Source of the DNA: an uncultured Prevotellaceae bacterium
GTDB taxonomy: Bacteria; Bacteroidota; Bacteroidia; Bacteroidales; Bacteroidaceae
Reading direction: 5' to 3'
DNA length: 63,979 nucleotides
Assembly (NCBI GenBank): GCA_902767775.1
Contig: CACXIP010000010.1
Location: 93,662 to 157,640 of the forward strand
This document shows positions 56,490-63,979 of this stretch, piece by piece. A program made the translations under genes and the position numbers. Within the stretch, counting starts at the first letter, position 1. Every line of letters begins with the position of its first letter. The notes under the pieces are model-generated. The model did no database searches and was not told the origin of the DNA. It saw nothing but the letters and a program-made list of their open reading frames with translations.

Positions 56490-57146
56490 ATGGAAAAGGA
56501 CATGATTAAAGGACGTAGGAGTGAACCAACAACGGCAATCTTCCCTCAGGTGATAGAGGTCCCATTGCCTACAACGGAGGAGCAAATGGATATGATTGCT
56601 CGAATCCAACAAGGTAGCAAAGAAGCTGAGGAAGAACTGAAGAAGGCAAATATTCGTTTTGTGGCGAGCCTTGCAAAGCAGTATTTGGACATGGGAATAA
56701 GCGACGATGAACTCCTTTCTGCTGGAATGGAGGGACTTGTTGTTGCTGGTCACCGATACGATGCAAGCAGAGGTTATAAGTTTGTCACCTATGCTATTTG
56801 GTGGGTCAGACAGGCTATCTTAAATGCTCTTCAAGACTCTGGTAATGAAGAGGGTAAAAAGGTGTGGCAGAAAGAAAAAGAGCGAGTCGCGAAAAACGAA
56901 GCATTTGCACACCTCCTTGAAAGCGGGCATCTTACCGAGGACGTTGCATCTGCCATTGAGACACTCGAACCTCAATCGAAAGAAATAGTCTTGCTCACCT
57001 ATGGCATAGATTGTGACAAGTGTACGGATGAGGAAATCTGCGAAAAACTTGGCCTGACAAAACCAAGTCTTCTGCAAATAAGATGTATCGCAATAATCAA
57101 ACTAAGAAGGAAGTACTTCAAATATGACTCGCCTGGGATCGAGTAA
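56490..57146 (+). CDS. Short sigma-70-like factor
   Basis: 218 residues. Region 2 is well preserved (KANIRFVASLAKQYLDMG ... ELLSAGMEGLVVAGHRYDASRGYKFVTYAIWWVRQAILNAL), closely resembling group-1/2 sigma factors, with the FxTYAxWWxRQ -10 recognition helix. Region 3 is missing; after a charged linker (EEGKKVWQKEKERVAKNEAF) comes a shortened region 4 (ETLEPQSKEIVLLTYGIDCDKCTDEEICEKLGLTKPSLLQIRCIAIIKLRR). It could recruit polymerase to the cassette promoters or derive from the host RpoD. Third gene of the cassette. Confidence 0.8.
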   Translation: MEKDMIKGRRSEPTTAIFPQVIEVPLPTTEEQMDMIARIQQGSKEAEEELKKANIRFVASLAKQYLDMGISDDELLSAGMEGLVVAGHRYDASRGYKFVTYAIWWVRQAILNALQDSGNEEGKKVWQKEKERVAKNEAFAHLLESGHLTEDVASAIETLEPQSKEIVLLTYGIDCDKCTDEEICEKLGLTKPSLLQIRCIAIIKLRRKYFKYDSPGIE

Positions 57147-57207
57147 TATAAATCGGAGAGCGTACCATCCGATATATTAGGAAAAGAAAAAAGATAAACC
57201 AAATATT

Positions 57208-58062
57208 ATGAACATTACATTTAATAAACTAAAGGGCGATTCCAAGATATTTGAAGAACTCAAAAAGAATCCGTCTTGGTGGACAAGATTCAAGAATGAT
57301 AAATCTCTCTACATAGAGATTCGCAAGGACAATCAAGTCAACGTGTATTTCGAAGGCGGAAGCATTGCACGTATTCACTACTGCAGTAAGCATAAGAAGT
57401 TGCAAGTGTTTACACATCATAAATATCTGAATCTGCCAGCACCATCAAAGAGTAATGCATACATAGAATGCAGCGACATCATTGAGAAACCAATTAAGAA
57501 AGATTCTGAGATTTTGGTTTGCGATAAAGTTATAGAAAGGGTGAAGACCTGTTATTCACAGAAGCATGCAATTAACGGAGTGATAGACAAACAAAAGTGG
57601 TCTGAGAAATACATTCAAGGCTCTATAATTGTACAATCATCAGCATTCCATCTTGATTCGGAATTTGCCTATAACGATGATATTTCTCAGAACAGAATAG
57701 ACCTCGTTAATTGTGCCGATGGTATTGTTACATTCGTTGAACTAAAAAGGATGAGCGATGGCAGGATGCTTCACAAAACAGATGAATCACCAGAGATTGT
57801 TAAGCAAATGCAACGATACCGTGATTTTATAATGAGGTATTCCAACGAACTGCTTGCTTATTATCAAAGGCTTTACGACATAAAGGTTGAACTCGAACTT
57901 CCTGTTCCAAAATCACGTCCTACATCCATAGAACCAGAACCCCATCTGCTTATCTTTGATACATGGGAAAAGAATACACCAGGAAGAGACACACATAGAC
58001 GCAGACTTCAGGAGATACTTCAACGAGAAAAAATAGAATATAGTATTAAGACTGATTTGTAA
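57208..58062 (+). CDS. Predicted PD-(D/E)XK nuclease, second type
   Basis: 284 residues. N-terminal half is unrecognised (RFKNDKSLYIEIRKDNQVNVYFEGG). The C-terminal half contains LDSEFAYNDDISQNRIDLVNCADGIVTFVELKRMSDGRM (about residues 150-190): E in DSEF, D in RIDLV and E-x-K in FVELKR fit a PD-(D/E)XK nuclease, with VKQMQRYRDFI as the trailing helix. Unrelated in sequence to the nuclease at 55578. One base before the next gene, so co-translated with it. Confidence 0.66.
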   Translation: MNITFNKLKGDSKIFEELKKNPSWWTRFKNDKSLYIEIRKDNQVNVYFEGGSIARIHYCSKHKKLQVFTHHKYLNLPAPSKSNAYIECSDIIEKPIKKDSEILVCDKVIERVKTCYSQKHAINGVIDKQKWSEKYIQGSIIVQSSAFHLDSEFAYNDDISQNRIDLVNCADGIVTFVELKRMSDGRMLHKTDESPEIVKQMQRYRDFIMRYSNELLAYYQRLYDIKVELELPVPKSRPTSIEPEPHLLIFDTWEKNTPGRDTHRRRLQEILQREKIEYSIKTDL

Positions 58063-58063
58063 A

Positions 58064-59326
58064 ATGGCAGAAGTCAAGATTCATCGAGGGCTTGACCAGA
58101 TAGGCGGTTGCATAACCGAAATTTCGACAGATACATCAAGAGTATTCATCGACTTTGGACAAAATCTGCCTGGCAATGGCGAGCCAACAACACCAGAAGA
58201 AGACGAAAAATTGGTTGCAAGCATTTTCGCAAGTAACCTAAAAGGATATGAGGCGGTATTCTATACACATGGCCATGAGGACCATGTTGGCTTGTTTGAG
58301 TACATTCCAGACAATGTGCCACAATACATGAGCGAAGGGACCAAGGCTCTCCTTTCCATAAAATATGATGTATTGTATGAAGGTGCAAAACTGAAGGTCG
58401 AGGAGTTGCAAACCAAAGAGTGTGAGGAGAAGGAATATAGTGAAGCCATCAACAGTCTCGTCAATGCAGACAACAAGCGTAAACTTCTTAACAGGATGAA
58501 TGTATGGTCAAAGACTCCACCTCGAAAGGAACCAGAAGGCATTGTCGTTGGCGACATCAAGGTGACTCCGTTCTTCAACTGCCATAGCATATATGATTCG
58601 CACATGTTTCTCATCGAGGCCGACGGCAAGCGCATATGGCACACAGGCGACTACCGTGAGCATGGATACATGGGTAAGGGGCTGTTTCCTACACTGAAGA
58701 AATATGCCACCGACATTGATGTGCTGATCATAGAAGGAACAATGTTGAAAAGAGATGACAAATGCATTCACGAGCGTGAAGTCTCACAGAAGATGGCGAG
58801 CGCGATGCAAGCTTTCAAATATGTATTTGTCCTTGCGTCTGCCACAGACATAGAAAGACTGGCTACCATAAAGGAAGCCGCCAAAAGCGCAGGAAAACCT
58901 TTGTATATTTGGTCCTTGTTTATGAAGAGGACAATGGGGTTATTTACAGAGCGTGAATCGAAATTGTCGTATGGCTTGTTTGCATTTACCCCTCTATTCT
59001 ATAGAGAACGGTTGTACAGAAAACTGAAACGCAAAGGATTTGCAATGATTGTTGGAACATCGCAGATAGATCGAGTCAGAGAACTTCTTGACAATCTTCC
59101 ACAAGGTGAAACTCTCCTGATATACTCTTCCTGGGATGGCTATTACAAGGACCCTGAGCAAGTGAAAGTGAATCCTAAATACAAGGAGTATCGTGAGATG
59201 TTCCACAATGTGGTTGACATCCACACATCTGGACATGCCGACAGAAGCACCATCAAGAGAGTAGTAGAAACTATTCACGCAAAAGAAGTTATCTGTATTC
59301 ACAAGGAAGCAGATGCGGAATTATAA
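58064..59326 (+). CDS. Beta-CASP metallo-beta-lactamase-fold hydrolase (RNase J-like)
   Basis: 420 residues. Metal motifs: YTHGHEDHVGLFEYIP (about 65-80), HTGDYREHGYMG (about 190), IIEGTMLKRDD (about 222), and DIHTSGHADRSTI (about 386), the last being the H-x-S-G-H-A motif of beta-CASP RNases such as RNase J. Shorter than full RNase J (about 555) because the C-terminal domain is missing. Likely a nuclease acting on RNA or DNA together with the two PD-(D/E)XK partners. Last gene of the cassette. Confidence 0.82.
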   Translation: MAEVKIHRGLDQIGGCITEISTDTSRVFIDFGQNLPGNGEPTTPEEDEKLVASIFASNLKGYEAVFYTHGHEDHVGLFEYIPDNVPQYMSEGTKALLSIKYDVLYEGAKLKVEELQTKECEEKEYSEAINSLVNADNKRKLLNRMNVWSKTPPRKEPEGIVVGDIKVTPFFNCHSIYDSHMFLIEADGKRIWHTGDYREHGYMGKGLFPTLKKYATDIDVLIIEGTMLKRDDKCIHEREVSQKMASAMQAFKYVFVLASATDIERLATIKEAAKSAGKPLYIWSLFMKRTMGLFTERESKLSYGLFAFTPLFYRERLYRKLKRKGFAMIVGTSQIDRVRELLDNLPQGETLLIYSSWDGYYKDPEQVKVNPKYKEYREMFHNVVDIHTSGHADRSTIKRVVETIHAKEVICIHKEADAEL

Positions 59327-59351
59327 TAAAGCCGAATATTTATTCGAGTGA

Positions 59352-59693
59352 GACAAGTTCGGTAGGGATTACGTATATATAGGAATGGTGCAGACTAAGC
59401 ATTCTAAAAACTCCAACGTATCGTTGGAGAAATACAAATGTCAATAAGCCAAGACACCATAAAACTTTACCAAGCTGGTGAAGAATTGGAATAGGAATGT
59501 CAATTTCTAAAACGGGCTGTTTCACAATTGCAACAATTCGGGAATCAGAACAAAGCAAAACTGCACCAGCTTGGTGCAGAATTTGCCAATGCGAAACTCC
59601 ACCGAGTTGGTGGAGAAATTTTGATATCACTTGCACTGGGGAAAAATGCAACGAGTGGTTGCTGAAATTCCGAACCATCGAGGACAAAAAGTG
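59352..59693. repeat. Six-hairpin array element, right copy
   Basis: Homologous to 53531-53863. Hairpins: 59411-59429 (8 bp, loop tat), 59465-59483 (8 bp with one G-U), 59510-59522 (4 bp core), 59561-59579 (8 bp, fully paired where the left copy has a mismatch), 59597-59615 (7 bp, loop gagtt), 59648-59662 (5 bp). Substitutions tend to lie in loops or to keep pairing, for example the fifth hairpin TCCACCA/TGGTGGA versus CTCCACC/GGTGGAG. It ends against a truncated gene. Occupies the gap between the beta-CASP gene and that fragment. Confidence 0.85.
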
Positions 59694-59696
59694 AGA

Positions 59697-60281
59697 GATA
59701 CCGAAGGGTTTGGCATCCATAAGATGTATGTCTCACAGAAAGAACGTTTTCTTCCCATGCCAGATTATGACAAGAGTGACGATTCCAATGTTGTTCTGAC
59801 CATTCCGGGTAACGTGATAGACGAAAACTACAGCCTCTTGCTTATTGAGAATGCGGACATCGACCTAACCACAGCGGTTTTGTTGGATAAAGTGCAAAAG
59901 GGAAAGCCCATCAGCGATGATGCCATCAAGATGCTTCGAAAAAGGAAACTGATTGAGGGGCGCAAACCCCATCTATATGTCTCCAAACGAATAGCAAAAG
60001 CAACCAATAAAGAAGTGGAATACACACTGAGAAAGGGATTTGACGATGTAGAATGCCGTGAATGGATAATCAAGGCCCTCAAAGACCATACGGTTTTAAG
60101 CCGACAGCAAATCAATGAATTATTGTGGAGCAAACTGCCAATAGATTATACAGAAGAACAGAAACTTCGTAAAATTGGTAATTTGCTTACAAAAATGCGC
60201 AAAAATAAAGAGATTCAAACAGACGAAAATCGTCTTTGGCATTTAAGCGAGCAAAATGAAAATTTAAGCGAGTTTAAGTGA
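59697..60281 (+). pseudogene. Truncated AlbA_2/HATPase_c_4-type gene (C-terminal fragment)
   Basis: About 194 codons from where family-like sequence starts (DTEGFGIHKMYVSQKERFLP), directly after the hairpin array. This corresponds to the C-terminal half of Schlafen-AlbA_2 ATP-binding regulators: end of the HATPase domain (GFGIHKM), a middle segment (PGNVIDENYSLLLIENADIDLTTAVLLDKV) and winged-helix modules. The AlbA_2 N-terminus and most of the ATPase domain are missing. An open frame from TTG 59631 exists but its first part is the array. The stop TGA (60279) lies in a 10-bp repeat. Confidence 0.72.
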
Positions 60282-60403
60282 GATTTAAGCGAGAAAAGAT
60301 GATGAATTAGACAGGAAAACCATTACTTTCATTTTTAATTCATTGATAATCAGATGATTTTTTGAATTTAGATAATAATGACATTACGTGAAATTTAAGC
60401 GAG
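60242..60403. repeat. TTTAAGCGAG repeats at the 3' end of the fragment gene
   Basis: Copies at 60242, 60263, 60273 (TTTAAGTGAG), 60284 and 60394. Read as L-S-E repeats at the C-terminus; the variant copy creates the stop codon of the fragment gene. Confidence 0.7.
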
Positions 60404-60467
60404 ATAAACCGGGATTACGGGGACAGATAGGTATTATTAGTCGGAGTAACTCGACTCTGAAGTTATC

Positions 60468-60570
60468 TAAGGCAACAACCATTCCCCGCTCCTCCAAGAT
60501 TTTGGAGGGTGCGGGGATAATATTTTGCAGGAAAGACAATAAGAGAACCTAATAAAAACGCCTTGTAAAT
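60468..60570. repeat. 100-bp terminator-containing repeat, right copy
   Basis: Homologous to 53363-53463: hairpin CCCCGCTCCTCCA / TGGAGGGTGCGGGG with AAGATTT loop, then ATAATATTTTG, and the same trailing aacctaataaaa ... ccttgta. The next bases form a small inverted repeat TTGTAA / TTACAA (60564-60584). Same orientation as the left copy. The 60282-60572 gap otherwise holds only AT-rich sequence and TTTAAGCGAG repeats. Confidence 0.85.
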
Positions 60571-60767
60571 CAATGACTTACAAAGTGCTTACGGTACCTC
60601 ATACCATTCTCTTCTCGAACAAATTTTTAGAAGATTTAGATAAGATATGGGAACTAAGGCATTGGATACCCGACCCAACTAAGCCAATAATATACAAAAA
60701 TAGATGTCCTGTGCGTTTCGCCTTGACACAGTTCTATTTACACTACTGGCGTAATGGCGGCGGGAAT

Positions 60768-60815
60768 AGTTACTCCCTCAGTTACTCCCTCAGTTACTCC
60801 CCCAGTTACTCAGCA
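60768..60815. repeat. 12-bp tandem repeat (AGTTACTCCCTC x4), remnant of a VTPPV linker
   Basis: Four units, last one diverged. In one plus frame they encode V-T-P-S/P repeats, the linker typical of AlbA_2-type proteins, starting at an ATG at 60754 and ending in the next 120 bp. An 83-codon open frame (60573-60824) in another phase ends here and is not convincing. Probably debris of a former AlbA_2 gene. The 60825-61179 stretch is AT-rich and holds the tgtggagcaa repeats. Confidence 0.6.
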
Positions 60816-61029
60816 AACCATTGAGTTACGAGAACAAAAAAGTTGGCGGGGAAAGATTCATCTTTCCCCGCCTCAGTACCCAGAGCCGAGATTGAAGGTA
60901 TTAAACGATATTGAATAAGATTAAACAAAATTAAAGGTTGAAAATGGTTTAATATTGTTGAAAATCAATTATTTACACGAATTGTATTAAATTGTTTTCA
61001 AATGTTAATATTTATTATAAATCAGGAGA

Positions 61030-61060
61030 TGTGGAGCAAATGTGGAGCAATGTGGAGCAA
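61030..61060. repeat. TGTGGAGCAA direct repeats upstream of the integrase
   Basis: Three consecutive copies (61030, 61041, 61051; the first two one base apart). About 120 bp upstream of the recombinase start, a plausible place for arm-type recombinase binding sites, but nothing else supports that. Confidence 0.5.
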
Positions 61061-61126
61061 GATTTTGTAATTTTGCTTCGCGAAGTCAGGCATCGGCTCG
61101 GATATGAAAACAAAACTGCATTTTGC

Positions 61127-61156
61127 TTTGCATTTCTCTCGCCTTGCACTGCTTTG
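61127..61156 (+). promoter_or_regulatory. Possible integrase promoter, degenerate conserved-spacer type
   Basis: TTTG (61127-61130), then CATTTCTCTCGCCTTGCA and CTGCTTTG (61149-61156). The spacer is nearly that of the TPM P2 and ndk promoters, but the -7 has lost its TA. 24 bp upstream of ATG 61180. Confidence 0.35.
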
Positions 61157-61179
61157 CCCCGCATAAAAAACACATCTCA

Positions 61180-62541
61180 ATGAAACTATTATTCCTAATC
61201 CGAAAAAAAGCCAAGGCAACAGACCTTGAAACACAGGTTCCGATATATGTCAGGATGCGTGAAGGACGGAAGTTTGACAAATGGATTCCCACCCGCATCA
61301 TGGTGAATCCCAATTATTGGGACTCAAGGGAAGAGTGTGTCAAGAAGCGTGTGGTCTGTGACGAAGCCATGCGGCAGCATGTCGATGGCGAGGTAAAGAA
61401 ACTGCGCCGTTTCATCGAGGATGGATATGAGAAGGAGCGCAACAGCGTGGATGCTGAATGGCCCAATAACATTGTGGCACGTTACTATCATCCTGAAGAT
61501 TTCGTCGAAGAGGTGGAGGAAGAAGAGAAGCATTATATGCTGCTGGAACTCTTTGACCTTTTCTTGTCGAAGCACAAGATGTCGGATGTGAGGAAGAAGA
61601 ATTTCATGGTGATCAAACGTGTGCTTCAACGTTATGAACTGTTCCTTCAAATCAAGAAACGGGACAAGAGGATCAAACTCGACATCGACACCATCACGCA
61701 GGATGACCTCGCCGCCATGAAGGAGTATTTCAGGACGGAGTATCAGTATGCCGATGAGACAAATGAGAACTACAAGCGTTTCAAGAAGCTCTTCACGCTC
61801 GTCCCCGAATCAAGAGAGCCTTCCCAAAGAGGAGAGAACACCTTGGTGGACTATTTCAACAAGATACGCACCTTCTTCCGCTGGTGCTATGACTATGGCT
61901 ATACCACCAACCGGCCATTCGATAAATTCAAGGTCGGGACGGCGATTTACGGCACACCCTTCTACATCAATCTCGACGAGCGCAACCAACTGTACGCATT
62001 CGATTTTTCTAATCATCCTCGGTTGGAGCGGCAGCGCGATATCTTTGTGTTCCAGACGTTGATTGGTTGCCGCGTGGGAGACCTGTACGGCTTGACGAAG
62101 TCGAATATCGTGGATGGGGCTGTGGAATACATTCAAGACAAGACGATTGAGAACAACCCACGTACGATACGGGTACCGCTGAACGCCCTGGCATTGGAGA
62201 TATTGGAGAAATACAAGGACACCCCAGGGGACAGCCTCTTCCCTCTGGTCGCCGAACAACAATACAATGAGGATATCAAGACGATTTTGAAGATGGCCGG
62301 CATAGACCGCATGGTCACCGTCTTGAACCCGTTGACACGCAAGGAGGAACAACACCCGATTTACGATGTGGCCAGCAGCCACATGGCAAGACGGACATTC
62401 ATAGGCAACCTCTATAAAAAGGTGAAAGACCCAAATCTGGTGGGTGCTCTCTCTGGCCACGTGGAAGGCAGCAAGGCGTTTGCCCGCTATCGTGACATCG
62501 ACGAAGACATCAAGAAGGATTTGGTGAGTCTTCTGGATTGA
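61180..62541 (+). CDS. Tyrosine site-specific recombinase (phage/transposon integrase family)
   Basis: 453 residues from ATG 61180 (MKLLFLIRKKAKATDLETQVPIYVRMREG). N-terminal Arm-type DNA-binding domain, SAM-like core-binding domain (about 140-260) and C-terminal catalytic domain: Arg in LIGCRVGDLYGL, H-x-x-R in SSHMARRTFIG, His in GALSGHVEGSK and the nucleophile Tyr in FARYRDID. Typical Bacteroidetes integrase of mobile or integrative elements. It may have mobilised the adjoining accessory region. Upstream ATG at 61123 would add 19 residues of no similarity. Confidence 0.92.
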   Translation: MKLLFLIRKKAKATDLETQVPIYVRMREGRKFDKWIPTRIMVNPNYWDSREECVKKRVVCDEAMRQHVDGEVKKLRRFIEDGYEKERNSVDAEWPNNIVARYYHPEDFVEEVEEEEKHYMLLELFDLFLSKHKMSDVRKKNFMVIKRVLQRYELFLQIKKRDKRIKLDIDTITQDDLAAMKEYFRTEYQYADETNENYKRFKKLFTLVPESREPSQRGENTLVDYFNKIRTFFRWCYDYGYTTNRPFDKFKVGTAIYGTPFYINLDERNQLYAFDFSNHPRLERQRDIFVFQTLIGCRVGDLYGLTKSNIVDGAVEYIQDKTIENNPRTIRVPLNALALEILEKYKDTPGDSLFPLVAEQQYNEDIKTILKMAGIDRMVTVLNPLTRKEEQHPIYDVASSHMARRTFIGNLYKKVKDPNLVGALSGHVEGSKAFARYRDIDEDIKKDLVSLLD

Positions 62542-62595
62542 GGTTTCGGGAAAAACATGTAATTTTGCAATGTAGGTCTAAAAACATATACAGCC

Positions 62596-63979
62596 ATGAC
62601 TAAGGAAGAACTTCTTCAAAGACTGACAGATATAGAGTGGGACGACTTCGAGGTGAAGGAAGCCCAGAACAAGATGCCGAACAATGTTTGGGAAACCGTC
62701 TCTGCTTTCAGCAACACGTCCGGCGGATGGATTGTGTTCGGAGTCAAGCAGAAAGGCAAGCGGTTTGAGGTGCAAGGTGTGGAAAACGGGGAGAAGACTG
62801 AGTCTGATTTCCTCAACATACTGCGCAATGGGCAGAAGTTCAACACCAAGATACACCCCAAATGCAAGAAGTATTACATTGACGGGAAATTGGTGCTGGC
62901 GTTCTTTGTGGAATCCTCGAAGGTGAAGCCTATCTATTTCGGCAATCCCATCAACACATTTATCCGTTCGGGTAGTGGCGACCGCCAAGCCGATGAGTCG
63001 GAAATCTCGGCGATGATGCGCGACCAGGCTTTTGGGGTGAGAAGCGAGATGGCAGTCGACGGCACTTCTCTCGATGACATCAAAGCCGAATCACTCAATA
63101 GTTACCGCAACCATATCGTCAACTTCAATCCAGAGTTTCCTTTCAAGAGCCTGCCTCATGAGGAGTTTTGTGAGAACATAGGTATCATCAAGGATGGGAA
63201 GTTGACCTACGCCAGCATCCTAATGTTCGGCAAGAGATTGTGCGTGCAACGCCATGTCAACAACTTCTGGATTGATTATCTTGAAATCCCTGGCACAAGT
63301 TACACGGATGCAGCCACTAGATACACCTACCGGATGCCGGAGCAGGACAACTTATGGGATTATTACGAGACCCTCATCCAGCGTCTTCGCCTTCACGTCG
63401 ATGCACCTTTCACTGCTGGCCCCAACGGTTTCTCTCCAGACGACAACTCACAGTTGTATGCGCTGCGCGAAGGATTGGTCAACATGGAGGCTCATGCCGA
63501 TACAACCGCATTGAGTTCCAGAATCCAGGCCGTTTCATGCGAGACATGAAAACGCTTCGTGAGGTCATCAAGTCCAACCCAAGAAACCCAAGCATCATCA
63601 AGTTCTTCAGATACGCAAAGTTGGGGGAAAACGCAGGCTATGGCATACATAAGATGATGGGTTGGGAGCAGTTGACTGGCGAGAAAGTGACTTTTGACTC
63701 TGACATCGACTCGTCCACCGTCACTTATTACCGTCCGAAAATTGGAAGTAAGAACGAGGGTAGTACTACCCCCGTTACTACCCCCGTTACTACCCCCGTT
63801 CCGAGTATAGATGATAAAATCATACAGATTATTAGGGCTACACCAAATATTACAAGGGCCGAGATTGGCAAGATTTTGGGAATGACGGTTAATGGCGTTA
63901 AATACCATATCAACAAACTCCGCAAAGCTGGTCGTTTGGAATGGGAGGGTAATAGCCGGACAGGACGATGGGTTATCAA
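62596..63979 (+). pseudogene. AlbA_2 (Schlafen-like) ATP-binding regulator, frameshifted, runs off window
   Basis: Codons from ATG 62596 encode the AlbA_2 domain (EWDDFEVKEAQNKMPNNVWE ... SGGWIVFGVKQKG) and the first half of the HATPase_c_4 domain up to GLVNMEAHAD (63501). There the frame breaks: two extra bases and apparently about 13 missing codons, after which NRIEFQNPGRFMRDMKTLRE continues in another frame (from 63504) through GENAGYGIHKMMGW and a T-T-P-V linker (12-bp repeat at 63765-63800) to a winged helix at the window end. Without the frame change a stop occurs at 63549. Intact relatives act as DNA-binding regulators. Confidence 0.8.
63765..63800. repeat. 12-bp tandem repeat (ACTACCCCCGTT x3)
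   Basis: Three perfect units encoding T-T-P-V linker repeats in the disrupted AlbA_2 gene; the same kind of linker as the remnant at 60768. Confidence 0.85.

Noticed and set aside
60573-60824. 83-codon plus-strand ORF
   Set aside because: No family similarity, and its end is a repeat that makes better sense as a V-T-P-P linker in another frame.
61030-61060. Attachment site of the integrase
   Set aside because: The TGTGGAGCAA repeats are suggestive, but no matching second site was found elsewhere in the window, so no att call is made.

Overview
The window is a Bacteroidales chromosome segment, most likely from Prevotellaceae. The evidence is gene content and style: a five-helix b-type fumarate reductase operon, the type IX secretion protein PorZ, DUF4252/ECF-sigma and DUF4254/GT9 gene pairs, a long-form IspG, and promoters with the Bacteroidetes TTTG / TAnnTTTG pattern. 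No rRNA, tRNA, CRISPR array or complete insertion sequence was seen. The left 53 kb is moderately GC-rich core genome, mostly on the minus strand and tightly packed with 1-19 bp overlaps. The right 11 kb is an accessory region that looks more AT-rich.

Layout. 1-9.3 kb looks like the replication-origin neighbourhood: apt (cut by the window edge), a perfect ParB-binding palindrome (parS) at 545-560, mnmG, the succinate dehydrogenase/fumarate reductase operon, mutS, then a 366-bp gene-free AT-rich gap carrying three perfect TTATCCACA DnaA boxes plus several near-matches, proposed as oriC. 9.3-17.1 kb is a minus-strand run leuS - yitT-like - rdgB - porZ - acyltransferase. 17.2-20.7 kb holds a CotH-like secreted protein and a four-gene DUF4252 / ECF sigma / putative anti-sigma / DUF4252 cluster. 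20.7-27.8 kb runs acpP - fabF - rnc - GH3-like - Ig-like lipoprotein - DUF3108 on the minus strand. 28-29.9 kb carries DUF4254, a heptosyltransferase-type GT9 and rubredoxin. 29.9-45.7 kb contains an aldo-keto reductase, ispG, purE, a PAP2-like protein, rpoN, proteases, a type IIA topoisomerase B subunit, a GNAT protein, a PG_1098-like methyltransferase, a VanX-like dipeptidase, LemA and a TPM protein. 46-52.7 kb has an EamA transporter, ndk, a GH106-like glycoside hydrolase and a membrane metallophosphoesterase.

The accessory region (52.8-64 kb) is the most interesting part. Two homologous copies (about 335 bp) of a non-coding array of six small hairpins, at 53.53-53.86 and 59.35-59.69 kb, bracket a cassette of a small divergent gene, a WYL-domain regulator, two different predicted PD-(D/E)XK nucleases, a short sigma-70-like protein and a beta-CASP/RNase J-like metallo-hydrolase. 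A second 100-bp repeat containing a terminator-like hairpin lies outside them at 53.36 and 60.47 kb. The cassette has the look of a defence or stress-response module, but no homologous system was recognised. To its right are a truncated AlbA_2/HATPase-type gene, a tyrosine recombinase and a second, frameshifted AlbA_2 gene, so the region has been repeatedly rearranged.

Cross-cutting signals: several promoters (leuS, ndk, the TPM operon and possibly the integrase) share not only -33/-7 elements but also a conserved 19-nt spacer with a CTCTCG-like core. The TPM/LemA operon has four such promoters in tandem, made partly by local duplication. Short tandem repeats sit directly in the leaders of porZ (7-bp unit) and ispG (9-bp unit).
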